Assembly (NCBI RefSeq): GCF_001954275.1
Contig: NZ_MBEU01000086.1
Location: 1-47,725, forward strand
From: Mycobacterium sp. IS-836
Lineage (GTDB): Bacteria > Actinomycetota > Actinomycetes > Mycobacteriales > Mycobacteriaceae
Reading direction: 5' to 3'
DNA: 47,725 nt
The stretch's first letter is position 1, and the number at the start of each line of letters is the position of its first letter. The notes below the pieces were generated by a model that saw only the letters and a program-made list of their open reading frames with translations, had not been told where the DNA came from and made no database searches. This document shows, one piece after another, positions 17,646 through 24,985 of this stretch. The translations under genes were made by a program, and so were the position numbers.

Positions 17646-17897
17646 GTGAAGACAATTCCGCGGACAACTGCAACGCTTTTCGCGTTGATCGTCGGCCTGG
17701 GGCTGGCTGGAGTGGGCGCCACGACCCAAGCCCAGGCGCAGCCGGGGCCCTTCCCGCAATGGTGCCCGGGTGAATTCTGGGACCCGGGCTGGGGCAACAA
17801 CTGGGACTGGAACAACTGCCATGACTGGCGCGCGGCGCCGCCGGAGCGTCCTTGGGAAGCGCCGCCGCCGCCACCGCCCCCGGCGTGGCACCCGTGA
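17646..17897 (+). CDS. Small secreted Trp/Pro-rich protein
   Basis: An 83-residue protein from GTG 17646 with a typical signal peptide: VKTIPRTTA, then a hydrophobic stretch (about 10-26), ending near TQAQA-QPGP. The mature ~50 residues are remarkably rich in Trp, Asn and Asp (PQWCPGEFWDPGWGNNWDWN) and hold two cysteines (C39 and C57) that could form a disulfide. A proline-rich end (APPPPPPPAW) follows. Similar tiny secreted proteins occur widely in mycobacteria, but I know of no function. It is closed by a strong rho-independent terminator and sits alone behind nei1, with its own spacer of 52 bases. Confidence 0.8.
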   Translation: MKTIPRTTATLFALIVGLGLAGVGATTQAQAQPGPFPQWCPGEFWDPGWGNNWDWNNCHDWRAAPPERPWEAPPPPPPPAWHP

Positions 17898-17910
17898 TCC
17901 GCACAACCAA

Positions 17911-17943
17911 ACGCGCCCCGTCGATACGGCGGGGCGCGTTTTT
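17911..17943. terminator. Rho-independent terminator between the secreted protein gene and lipP
   Basis: A perfect 10-bp stem (ACGCGCCCCG at 17911-17920 paired with CGGGGCGCGT at 17930-17939), a 9-nt loop and a run of five Ts on the plus strand. The partner strand also shows an A-run (AACCAA upstream), so it can serve the convergent lipP gene, whose stop is 10 bases away. Confidence 0.85.
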
Positions 17944-17952
17944 CGTGACGCG

Positions 17953-19137
17953 TCAGTCCGCGGTGACTCCCAGCGCCGCGTAGACCTCGTTGCTGAGCGC
18001 GAGGCTGCGCGGGTCCGCATTGGACTTGGTGGCGTCGAAGCGATTCGCCACATACGCGTAGCCGATGCGGTGCTCCAGATCGACGAAGCCGAATGAGCCC
18101 CCCAGCCCTCCGTGGCCGAAGATCCGGCGGTTGGGGCCGTTCACGCCGCGCTGGTTGAGCATGTACCCCAGGCCCCACCCGTGATCGGCGACGCGGGGTC
18201 CGAGCACCAGATCGGTCTCATAGCCGCCCTGGCACACGCGGACCAGGTCCATGTGCTCCCGGCTGAGCAGCTTCTCCTGCGCCAGCGCGTTGTAGAACGT
18301 GGCCAGTCCCAGCGCCGACACCTGACCGTTGGTGCCGGGGAACTCGAGCTGGCGCCACAACTGCAGGTCGTGCGAGCCGAGTTCGTCGTCGGGCGCGAAA
18401 CCCATCGAGATCGACAATCCCGCTTTGGGGTGTTCGGCCAGGCTCGTCGGGTAGCCGGGGGCCTGCACGTCGGCCAACAGGCCGCGGGCGTGGGGCTTGT
18501 TGACCCGCTCGGCGCAGCGGCGTTGTTCGGCGGGGGACAGGCCGATGTGGACATCGGCGCCGAGCGGTTCGGCGATTTCGGTGCGCAGGTACTGACCGAT
18601 CGTGCGACCGGTGATCCGGCGGAACACCTCGCCGACGATGAAACCGAAGGTGGTCATGTGGTAGCCCTGGGCGGTGCCCGGCTCCCACCAGGGTTCGGCG
18701 GCGGCCAATTGCTCGCAGACGAAGTCCCAGTCGGCGACCTGCTCCCAGAGCATTCGGGTGCGCGGCCCGATCACGCCGGACCGGTGGCCCATCACCATGG
18801 CCAGGGTGATGTCCTGCTTGCCCGCCTGCGCGAACTCGGGCCAGTAGCGCGCTATCGGCGCGTGCAGGTCCAGCTCGCCGCGGTCGGCAAGCTGATGGAC
18901 GCACGTGGACGAGAGGCCCTTGGTGCCCGAGAGCACGGTGGTAAGGGTGTCCTGCCGCCACGGGCGGGTGCCCGCCGCGTCGGCCGAGCCGCCCCAGAGG
19001 TTGACGACGAGGTCGCCGTCGACCCAGACGGCAACGGCCGCGCCGACCTCGTGGCGCATCGCGAAGTTGCGCGCAAACGCATCGCGTACGCCGACGAAGT
19101 CCGGCGCGCATGAGCCCTTGATATCGACGTCGCTCAT
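17953..19137 (-). CDS. lipP: Serine beta-lactamase-like esterase LipP
   Basis: A 394-residue member of the class C beta-lactamase/family VIII esterase group. The catalytic S-x-x-K is Ser70-G-T-Lys73 in TTVLSGTKGLSST; the second motif Y-x-M/N is Tyr159-H-Met in AQGYHMTTFGF; the third is the HGG-type motif in RRIFGHGGLGGSFG near residue 340. The family hydrolyses short-chain esters; the name LipP follows the M. tuberculosis orthologue, and real substrates are unknown. No signal peptide is visible. It lies divergent from nothing coding; a tRNA-Gly gene on the same strand lies just upstream (31 bases). The start MSDVDIKGSC fits the family. Confidence 0.92.
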   Translation of the reverse strand: MSDVDIKGSCAPDFVGVRDAFARNFAMRHEVGAAVAVWVDGDLVVNLWGGSADAAGTRPWRQDTLTTVLSGTKGLSSTCVHQLADRGELDLHAPIARYWPEFAQAGKQDITLAMVMGHRSGVIGPRTRMLWEQVADWDFVCEQLAAAEPWWEPGTAQGYHMTTFGFIVGEVFRRITGRTIGQYLRTEIAEPLGADVHIGLSPAEQRRCAERVNKPHARGLLADVQAPGYPTSLAEHPKAGLSISMGFAPDDELGSHDLQLWRQLEFPGTNGQVSALGLATFYNALAQEKLLSREHMDLVRVCQGGYETDLVLGPRVADHGWGLGYMLNQRGVNGPNRRIFGHGGLGGSFGFVDLEHRIGYAYVANRFDATKSNADPRSLALSNEVYAALGVTAD

Positions 19138-19168
19138 GGCGCCTTTCTGTCGAGCAGTTGCCCAGCAG

Positions 19169-19239
19169 AGCGGGCGACGGGAATCGAACCCGCGTAGCTA
19201 GTTTGGAAGACTAGGGCTCTACCATTGAGCTACGCCCGC
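19169..19239 (-). tRNA. tRNA-Gly (anticodon TCC)
   Basis: On the minus strand the acceptor GCGGGCG pairs with CGCCCGC, followed by discriminator T (position 19169). The D arm TAGCTCAATGGTAGAGC, the anticodon arm with loop CTTCCAA (anticodon TCC) and the TpsiC arm GGGTTCGATTCCC are all intact. The length of 71 nt is standard for bacterial tRNA-Gly. The CCA end is not encoded (CTG follows). An AT-rich patch (TATATA) sits directly upstream. Confidence 0.97.
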
Positions 19240-19372
19240 ATATATAAGTCGAGCGAGACTGTATCTGGCGACGAACATCAAATCTAATCGAAGCGGGTCT
19301 GTTATCGCACCGTGAGGTCGTGAGGTCGCTGCGAAGCCGGCGCCGCCGGGCCGTAGGATCGCGAGGTCAGCG
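19240..19372. promoter_or_regulatory. Divergent promoter region for the tRNA-Gly and tRNA-Pro genes
   Basis: A 133-base spacer between two oppositely oriented tRNA genes. TAGGAT at 19354-19359 is a plausible -10 for tRNA-Pro, about 14 bases ahead of its 5' end. On the minus strand TACAGT (about 19258-19263) could be the -10 for tRNA-Gly. Neither has a good -35. Confidence 0.4.
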
Positions 19373-19451
<79 letters not shown>

Positions 19452-19480
19452 CCGCAAACGACCACCGAGGAGCACACCCC

Positions 19481-20887
19481 GTGAAGAGCAGTGTCGAGCA
19501 GTTGAGCCCCACCCGGGTGCGCATCAATGTCGAAGTGCCGTTCACCGAGCTCGAGCCCGATTTCCAGCGGGCTTACAAGGAGCTGGCCAGGCAGGTGCGG
19601 CTACCGGGTTTCCGGCCCGGCAAGGCGCCCGCGAAGTTGCTGGAGGCCCGTTTCGGCCGGGAGGCGATGCTCGACCAGGTCGTCAACGAGGCGCTGCCCG
19701 CCCGGTATGGGCAGGCCGTCGCGGAGTCGGAAGTCCATCCCCTGGGCCAGCCCGACATCGAGGTGACCAAGAAGGAGTACGGCCAGGAGCTGGCGTTCAC
19801 CGCCGAGGTCGACATCCGGCCCGAGATCACCCTCCCGGACCTGAGCGCGCTGCAGGTGTCGGTGGATCCGATCGAGGTCAGCGACGACGACGTCGACGCC
19901 GAACTGCAGTCGCTGCGCGCCCGGTTCGGCACCCTGAAAGGGGTGGACCGGCCGGTGGCCGACGGAGACTTCGTTTCGATCGACCTGTCGGCGACCGTCG
20001 ACGGCGAGGACGTTCCGGGCGCCGCCGCGCAGGGACTGTCCCACGAGGTCGGCTCCGGCCGGCTCATCGCCGGCCTCGACGAGGCCGTCGTCGGTTTGTC
20101 CGTCGACGAGTCCAAGGAGTTCACCGCGCAGCTGGCGACCGGTGAGCATGCCGGAAAGGACGCGCAGGTCACCGTCACCGTCAAGTCCGTCAAGGAACGC
20201 GAACTGCCCGAGCCCGACGACGAGTTCGCCCAATTGGCAAGCGAATTCGACACCATCGAGGAGCTGCGGTCCAACCTCCGCGACCAGGTGGCCCGGCTCA
20301 AGCGCGCCCAGCAGGCCGACCAGATCCGCAACGCCACGCTGGACGCTCTGCTCGAGCAGGTAGACGTGCCCCTGCCGGAGGCGGTCGTCCAGGCCCAATT
20401 CGACAACGCGATGCACGGCGCGCTGCACGGCCTGGACCACGACCAAGCCAAGTTGGACGAGGTGCTCGCGGCCCAGGGCAAGTCGCGTGAGGAGTTCGAG
20501 GCCGAGACGCGCGACGCCGCGGAGACCGAGCTGCGCAAGCAGCTGCTGCTGGATGCGCTGGCCGACGACTTGGAGGTCCAGGTCGGGCAGGACGACCTGA
20601 CCGAGCGACTGGTGATGACGTCTCGGCAATACGGCATCGAGCCGCAGCAGCTGTTCGCCTATCTCCAGGAGAACAATCAGCTGCCGGCCATGTTCGCCGA
20701 CGTGCGGCGCGGGCTGGCCATCGCCGCCGCGGTCGAGGCGGCGACGGTCAGCGATACCGAGGGCAACGCGATCGACACCAGCGAGTTCTTCGGCAAGCGC
20801 GACCAGGCCGCAGAGGAGGCCACGGATGAGGGCGGCGACGACGCGCCCGAGGACGCGGCCGAGGCCTCGGACGAAGCCGAGAAATGA
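19481..20887 (+). CDS. tig: Trigger factor, ribosome-associated chaperone
   Basis: A 468-residue chaperone. The N-terminal ribosome-binding domain shows the signature GFRPGKAP (residues 43-50). The central FKBP-type peptidyl-prolyl isomerase domain spans roughly 155-245, and the C-terminal helical chaperone domain follows (about 250-430). The last ~40 residues are an acidic Asp/Glu/Ala-rich tail, a mycobacterial extension. Trigger factor binds nascent chains at the ribosome exit. The GTG at 19481 (VKSSVEQLSPTRVRINVEVP) was chosen because GAGGAG lies about 9 nt before it and the family begins here. It lies upstream of clpP1-clpP2, the classic tig-clp arrangement. Confidence 0.96.
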   Translation: MKSSVEQLSPTRVRINVEVPFTELEPDFQRAYKELARQVRLPGFRPGKAPAKLLEARFGREAMLDQVVNEALPARYGQAVAESEVHPLGQPDIEVTKKEYGQELAFTAEVDIRPEITLPDLSALQVSVDPIEVSDDDVDAELQSLRARFGTLKGVDRPVADGDFVSIDLSATVDGEDVPGAAAQGLSHEVGSGRLIAGLDEAVVGLSVDESKEFTAQLATGEHAGKDAQVTVTVKSVKERELPEPDDEFAQLASEFDTIEELRSNLRDQVARLKRAQQADQIRNATLDALLEQVDVPLPEAVVQAQFDNAMHGALHGLDHDQAKLDEVLAAQGKSREEFEAETRDAAETELRKQLLLDALADDLEVQVGQDDLTERLVMTSRQYGIEPQQLFAYLQENNQLPAMFADVRRGLAIAAAVEAATVSDTEGNAIDTSEFFGKRDQAAEEATDEGGDDAPEDAAEASDEAEK

Positions 20888-20901
20888 CGCTGTGAGCGAA
20901 C
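20884..20901 (+). promoter_or_regulatory. ClgR-type operator upstream of clpP1
   Basis: ATGACGCTGTGAGCGAAC fits the actinobacterial ClgR consensus WNNWCGCYNANRGCGWWS at every defined position except the central A (T here). It overlaps the tig stop codon and sits about 95 bases before the clpP1 start. ClgR is the known activator of the clpP and clpC genes in actinobacteria, including M. tuberculosis. Confidence 0.65.
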
Positions 20902-20994
20902 GCGCCCGTTTCGAGGGGTGCGTGGCCAGCGCGCAGTGGGCTCGGTTGGTTAGTGTCGGTGCATACGGATTTCGAGAAAGCAGGTAACCCAGTC

Positions 20995-21594
20995 GTGACT
21001 GACATGCGTTCGAACTCGCAGGGTCTCAACCTCACGGACTCGGTCTATGAGCGCTTGCTCACCGAGCGCATCATCTTCCTCGGTTCGGAGGTGAACGACG
21101 AGATCGCCAATCGGCTGTGCGCGCAGATTCTGCTGCTCGCCGCCGAGGACTCGACCAAAGACATTTCGCTCTACATCAATTCACCCGGCGGATCGATCAG
21201 TGCCGGGATGGCGATCTACGACACCATGGTCCTGGCGCCCTGCGACATCGCCACCTACGCGATGGGCATGGCCGCGTCGATGGGTCAGTTCCTGCTCGCG
21301 GCGGGAACCAAGGGCAAGCGCTACGCCCTGCCGCACGCCAGGATCCTGATGCACCAGCCGCTGGGCGGGGTGACCGGCAGCGCGGCCGACATCGCCATCC
21401 AGGCCGAGCAGTTCACGCTGATCAAGCAGGAAATGTTTAGGCTTATCGCCGAGTTCACCGGTCAGCCGGTCGAGCGCATCGTGACCGACTCCGATCGCGA
21501 CCGGTGGTTCACCGCCGCGGAAGCCCTCGAGTACGGCTTCGTCGACCACATCATCACCCGCGCCGCACACCTCACCAACGGAGAAGCCCAATGA
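20995..21594 (+). CDS. clpP1: ATP-dependent Clp protease proteolytic subunit 1
   Basis: A 199-residue serine peptidase. The catalytic triad is Ser95 (GMAASMGQ), His120 (RILMHQP) and Asp169 (DSDRDRWF). In mycobacteria ClpP1 forms a heptameric ring that must pair with a ClpP2 ring and a ClpX or ClpC1 ATPase. The GTG start at 20995 (VTDMRSNSQG) has AAAGCAGG about 12 nt upstream; an ATG three codons further in is also possible, and the first residues are removed during maturation in other mycobacteria. Its stop overlaps the clpP2 start in ATGA, forcing near-equal synthesis of the two subunits. A ClgR-like box lies upstream. Confidence 0.96.
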   Translation: MTDMRSNSQGLNLTDSVYERLLTERIIFLGSEVNDEIANRLCAQILLLAAEDSTKDISLYINSPGGSISAGMAIYDTMVLAPCDIATYAMGMAASMGQFLLAAGTKGKRYALPHARILMHQPLGGVTGSAADIAIQAEQFTLIKQEMFRLIAEFTGQPVERIVTDSDRDRWFTAAEALEYGFVDHIITRAAHLTNGEAQ

Positions 21595-22226
21595 ATCCCG
21601 AGATCCAACCCCAGGCGCGGTACATCCTGCCGTCGTTCATCGAGCACTCCAGCTTCGGCGTCAAGGAATCCAACCCGTACAACAAGCTCTTCGAGGAACG
21701 CATCATCTTCCTCGGCGTCCAGGTCGATGACGCGTCGGCGAACGACATCATGGCCCAGTTGCTGGTGCTGGAGTCATTGGATCCCGATCGCGACATCACC
21801 ATGTACATCAACTCCCCGGGTGGGGGGTTCACCTCACTGATGGCGATCTACGACACGATGCAGTACGTGCGCGCCGACATCCAGACGGTGTGTCTGGGTC
21901 AGGCCGCTTCGGCGGCGGCGGTGCTGCTGGCGGCCGGGACGCCGGGTAAGCGGATGGCGCTGCCCAACGCGCGGGTGCTGATCCATCAGCCGTCTCTTCA
22001 GGGTGTCATCCAGGGCCAGTTCTCCGATCTGGAGATCCAGGCCGCCGAGATCGAGCGGATGCGCACGCTGATGGAGACCACCCTGGCCCGCCACACCGGC
22101 AAGGACGCCTCGGTGATCCGTAAGGACACCGACCGCGACAAGATCCTGACCGCGGAAGAGGCCAAGGACTACGGGATCATCGACACCGTCCTGGAGTACC
22201 GGAAGCTTTCGGCTCAAACGGCCTAA
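21591..22226 (+). CDS. clpP2: ATP-dependent Clp protease proteolytic subunit 2
   Basis: A 211-residue partner of ClpP1. The triad Ser107 (GQAASAAA) and His132 (RVLIHQP) is visible and an Asp in the KDTDRDKI segment completes it. The longer N-terminus (MNPEIQPQARYILPSFIEHS) is characteristic of ClpP2, which docks the ClpX/ClpC1 hexamer. ATG 21591 overlaps the clpP1 stop by 4 nt. The stop codon TAA (22224-22226) overlaps the stop of the convergent mmuM gene (22223-22225 on the other strand), an extremely tight arrangement that leaves no room for a terminator outside coding sequence. Confidence 0.96.
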   Translation: MNPEIQPQARYILPSFIEHSSFGVKESNPYNKLFEERIIFLGVQVDDASANDIMAQLLVLESLDPDRDITMYINSPGGGFTSLMAIYDTMQYVRADIQTVCLGQAASAAAVLLAAGTPGKRMALPNARVLIHQPSLQGVIQGQFSDLEIQAAEIERMRTLMETTLARHTGKDASVIRKDTDRDKILTAEEAKDYGIIDTVLEYRKLSAQTA

Positions 22227-23113
22227 CGGTCGAGGACGGTCGCCAACTCCGCGATATCGGCCGGCCCCACTCGGCAGCATCCGCCGATGATGCGCGCCCC
22301 GGCCGCCGCCCACTGCGCGGCGCGTTGCGCGGAAAAGCTGCGCGGCCCGGTCCAACCCTGGCCGTCCCAACGCTCGCCGCTGTTCGGGTAGACGATGATC
22401 GGCTTGCCGATGTCGGCGATCGCGATGGCGGCGAGAACGTCGTCGGGCGCACAGCAATTCACGCCGACCGCGACGATCTCGTCGACCCCGGCCGCCACCG
22501 CGAACGCGTCGGCGAGCGGTTGTCCGGCGCGGGTCTTCGTCCCGTCGATGGTGTAGCTGAGCCAGGCCGGCACGCCGACCGAGCGCACCAGGTTCACCAG
22601 TGCCTCGGCCTCGTCGACATCGGGCACCGTTTCCAGGGCGAGCACGTCGGCTCCGGCGCCGGCCAGGACCTCCAGCCGGGGACGATGCCAGCGCGTCAGC
22701 GCCGCGACGGACATGCCGTAGCGGCCGCGATATTCGGATCCGTCGGCCAGCGCCGCGCCGTACGGTCCGACCGAGGCGGCGACGCAAAGGTTCTCGGCAG
22801 CCGCGGCGTCACGCGCGGTCTTGGCGAGATCGACGCTGCGACGCAGCAGCGCGACGGCGTCGCCGCGGGCGATCCCGCGGGCCGCGAAACCGTCGAACGA
22901 AGCCTGGTAGCTGGCGGTCGTCGCGATCGACGCACCGGCGCGAAAGTACGCCGCGTGGACCGCGACGATCTGCTCCGGGTCATCGGCCAACAGCCGCGCC
23001 GACCACAGCGGGTCGGACAGGTCGTGACCGCGCGCCTCCAGCTCGGTGGCCAGGCCGCCATCACTGATCAGCACGGATTCGCTGGGCCAGGTAAATCCCA
23101 CAGCCAAACCCAC
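22223..23113 (-). CDS. mmuM: Homocysteine S-methyltransferase
   Basis: A 296-residue enzyme that transfers a methyl group from S-methylmethionine (or AdoMet) to homocysteine to make methionine. The zinc/thiolate ligands are Cys220-Cys221 in GVNCCAPDD and Cys279-Cys280 in IIGGCCRVGP. The N-terminal DGGLATELEARGHDL and TTASYQASF are hallmarks of the family. The start is uncertain: GTG 23113 (VGLAVGFTWPSESVLISDGG) is used; starts a few codons in would keep the domain. Its 3' end overlaps clpP2 by 4 bases on the opposite strand, so it may receive antisense transcription from the clp operon (inference). Confidence 0.92.
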   Translation of the reverse strand: MGLAVGFTWPSESVLISDGGLATELEARGHDLSDPLWSARLLADDPEQIVAVHAAYFRAGASIATTASYQASFDGFAARGIARGDAVALLRRSVDLAKTARDAAAAENLCVAASVGPYGAALADGSEYRGRYGMSVAALTRWHRPRLEVLAGAGADVLALETVPDVDEAEALVNLVRSVGVPAWLSYTIDGTKTRAGQPLADAFAVAAGVDEIVAVGVNCCAPDDVLAAIAIADIGKPIIVYPNSGERWDGQGWTGPRSFSAQRAAQWAAAGARIIGGCCRVGPADIAELATVLDR

Positions 23114-23404
23114 ACCGCCACTGTAGGGTGGGTTGCCTGGTGGTCAGCCAGAAAACCACCGGGTTCGGGGGCGCACAAGCCTCGGTCGGGTAACGACCGC
23201 GACACGCCAAAGACACGCTATGCGCGTCTTTGACGAGTGACCGGCGTCATCGGGCTATATGTTTCATTCAGACGGACAGCATTGAATACCACCGACGCGA
23301 TTCGGCGCTAACGGTCGCGAGGGGCCCGAGCAAGCGGGTAGCGTCGGGGATTACATGCGGCACAGCACGACGAACGGCGAACAGGAAGTAGGCACTTAAG
23401 CACC
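23114..23404. promoter_or_regulatory. Intergenic region upstream of clpX and mmuM, with an inverted repeat
   Basis: This 291-base divergent spacer carries promoters for mmuM (left) and clpX (right). AAAGACACGC (23209-23218) and GCGCGTCTTT (23222-23231) are inverted copies with one mismatch around a 3-nt loop, forming a hairpin or an operator. A second, shorter pair is GGTGG(T)...CCACC around 23138-23159. AGGAAGTAGGC before ATG 23405 is the clpX ribosome binding site area. I do not see an unambiguous -35/-10. Confidence 0.45.
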
Positions 23405-24685
23405 ATGGCGCGCATCGGAGACGGCGGTGACCTGCTGAAGTGCTCGTTCTGCGGGAAGAGCCAAAAGCAAGTCAAGAAGCTCATTGCTGGCCCCGGTGTG
23501 TACATCTGCGATGAGTGCATCGATCTGTGTAACGAGATCATCGAAGAGGAGCTCGCCGACGCCGACGACGTCAAGCTTGACGAACTGCCCAAGCCCGCCG
23601 AGATCCGGGAATTCCTGGAGGGATACGTCATCGGGCAGGACACCGCCAAGCGGACGCTGGCGGTCGCGGTCTACAACCATTACAAGCGGATCCAGGCGGG
23701 CGAGAAGGGTCGTGACTCCCGGTACGAGCCGGTCGAGCTGACCAAGTCCAACATCCTGATGCTCGGACCCACCGGCTGTGGCAAGACCTACCTCGCCCAG
23801 ACGCTCGCCAAGATGCTCAACGTGCCGTTCGCCATCGCCGACGCCACAGCGCTGACCGAAGCCGGTTATGTCGGTGAGGATGTCGAGAACATCTTGCTGA
23901 AACTCATCCAGGCCGCCGACTACGACGTCAAGCGCGCCGAGACCGGGATCATCTACATCGACGAGGTCGACAAGATCGCGCGCAAGAGCGAGAACCCGTC
24001 GATCACCCGCGACGTCTCGGGGGAGGGCGTGCAGCAGGCGCTGCTGAAAATCCTCGAGGGCACGCAGGCGTCGGTTCCCCCGCAGGGCGGCCGCAAGCAC
24101 CCGCACCAAGAGTTCATCCAGATCGACACCACCAACGTGCTGTTCATCGTCGCGGGTGCGTTCGCCGGCCTGGAGAAGATCATCTACGAGCGGGTCGGCA
24201 AGCGCGGGCTGGGCTTCGGCGCCGAGGTCCGCTCCAAGGCCGAGATCGACACCACCGATCACTTCGCCGACGTGATGCCCGAGGACCTGATCAAGTTCGG
24301 TCTGATCCCCGAGTTCATCGGCCGCCTCCCGGTCGTCGCCTCCGTCACCAACCTGGACATGGAGTCGTTGGTGAAGATCCTGTCCGAACCGAAGAACGCT
24401 TTGGTCAAGCAGTACACCCGGCTCTTCGAGATGGACGGCGTCGAGCTGGAGTTCACCGACGACGCGCTGGAGGCGATCGCCGATCAGGCCATCCACCGCG
24501 GCACGGGCGCGCGGGGGCTGCGGGCCATCATGGAAGAAGTCCTGCTGCCGGTGATGTACGACATCCCGAGCCGCGACGACGTCGCCAAGGTCGTCGTCAC
24601 GAAGGAAACCGTGCAGGACAACGTGTTGCCGACGATCGTGCCGCGCAAGGCTTCGCGCGCCGAGCGTCGCGACAAGAGCGCGTAG
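23405..24685 (+). CDS. clpX: ATP-dependent Clp protease ATP-binding subunit ClpX
   Basis: A 426-residue AAA+ unfoldase that feeds substrates to ClpP1P2. The N-terminal zinc domain has Cys13-x2-Cys16 and Cys35-x2-Cys38. Walker A is GPTGCGKT (about 121-128), followed by the GYVG pore-1 loop, Walker B IIYIDEVDKI (about 181-190) and the RKH pore loop in GGRKHPHQEF. The C-terminal small AAA+ domain includes the GARGLRAIMEE sensor-2 region. It is the full expected length. Separated from clpP1P2 by mmuM, it has its own upstream region, so it is probably an independent transcription unit. Confidence 0.97.
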   Translation: MARIGDGGDLLKCSFCGKSQKQVKKLIAGPGVYICDECIDLCNEIIEEELADADDVKLDELPKPAEIREFLEGYVIGQDTAKRTLAVAVYNHYKRIQAGEKGRDSRYEPVELTKSNILMLGPTGCGKTYLAQTLAKMLNVPFAIADATALTEAGYVGEDVENILLKLIQAADYDVKRAETGIIYIDEVDKIARKSENPSITRDVSGEGVQQALLKILEGTQASVPPQGGRKHPHQEFIQIDTTNVLFIVAGAFAGLEKIIYERVGKRGLGFGAEVRSKAEIDTTDHFADVMPEDLIKFGLIPEFIGRLPVVASVTNLDMESLVKILSEPKNALVKQYTRLFEMDGVELEFTDDALEAIADQAIHRGTGARGLRAIMEEVLLPVMYDIPSRDDVAKVVVTKETVQDNVLPTIVPRKASRAERRDKSA

Positions 24686-24985
24686 GCCACCAGTTCAACA
24701 TTCATGGCGCCCGGCGGTTTGCCGGTCATGGCTTCGCGGAACCCCACCGACGTGACGAACAACACAGTTTGCGTCGTACCCATCAGTAGCACCCCGCTGA
24801 CTTCGGCATTGGCCCCAAACCCGCTGCGTGCGAGGGATATGAGACGGTCATCCTCGCCGAAAACCGGTGCCATAATTGGTACTACCAGTGACACACAAGC
24901 TTCAGGGCACGGGAGTCACTCCATCGGCGCGTACCCTAAAGCTCCAGTGGAGTGCCTATCCGATTGACAAATGGAGGGCGGAGAC
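24686..24985. other. Gap between clpX and korA without a convincing gene
   Basis: In M. tuberculosis an MFS transporter gene (Rv2456c) occupies this position; none is present here. The 300 bases contain two overlapping open frames on opposite strands: plus 24704-24967 (87 codons) and minus from 24894 running back into clpX. Neither has a recognisable domain, and base composition is less GC-rich at third positions than in neighbouring genes. CATAAT at about 24870 is a possible -10 for korA, without a clear -35. A perfect TTGACA (24964-24969) lies too close to the korA start to act as its -35. Confidence 0.4.

Noticed and set aside
16337..18178. 613-codon minus-strand open frame across rpiB and nei1
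   Set aside because: Overlaps three supported genes and a terminator, with no recognisable domain.
24484..24894. Minus-strand open frame from the clpX-korA gap into clpX
   Set aside because: About half of it is antisense to clpX; no domain, no ribosome binding site, and codon use is unlike its neighbours.
24964..24969. Perfect TTGACA as the korA -35 box
   Set aside because: It lies only 16 bases before the GTG start and no -10 follows at a usable distance before the coding region.
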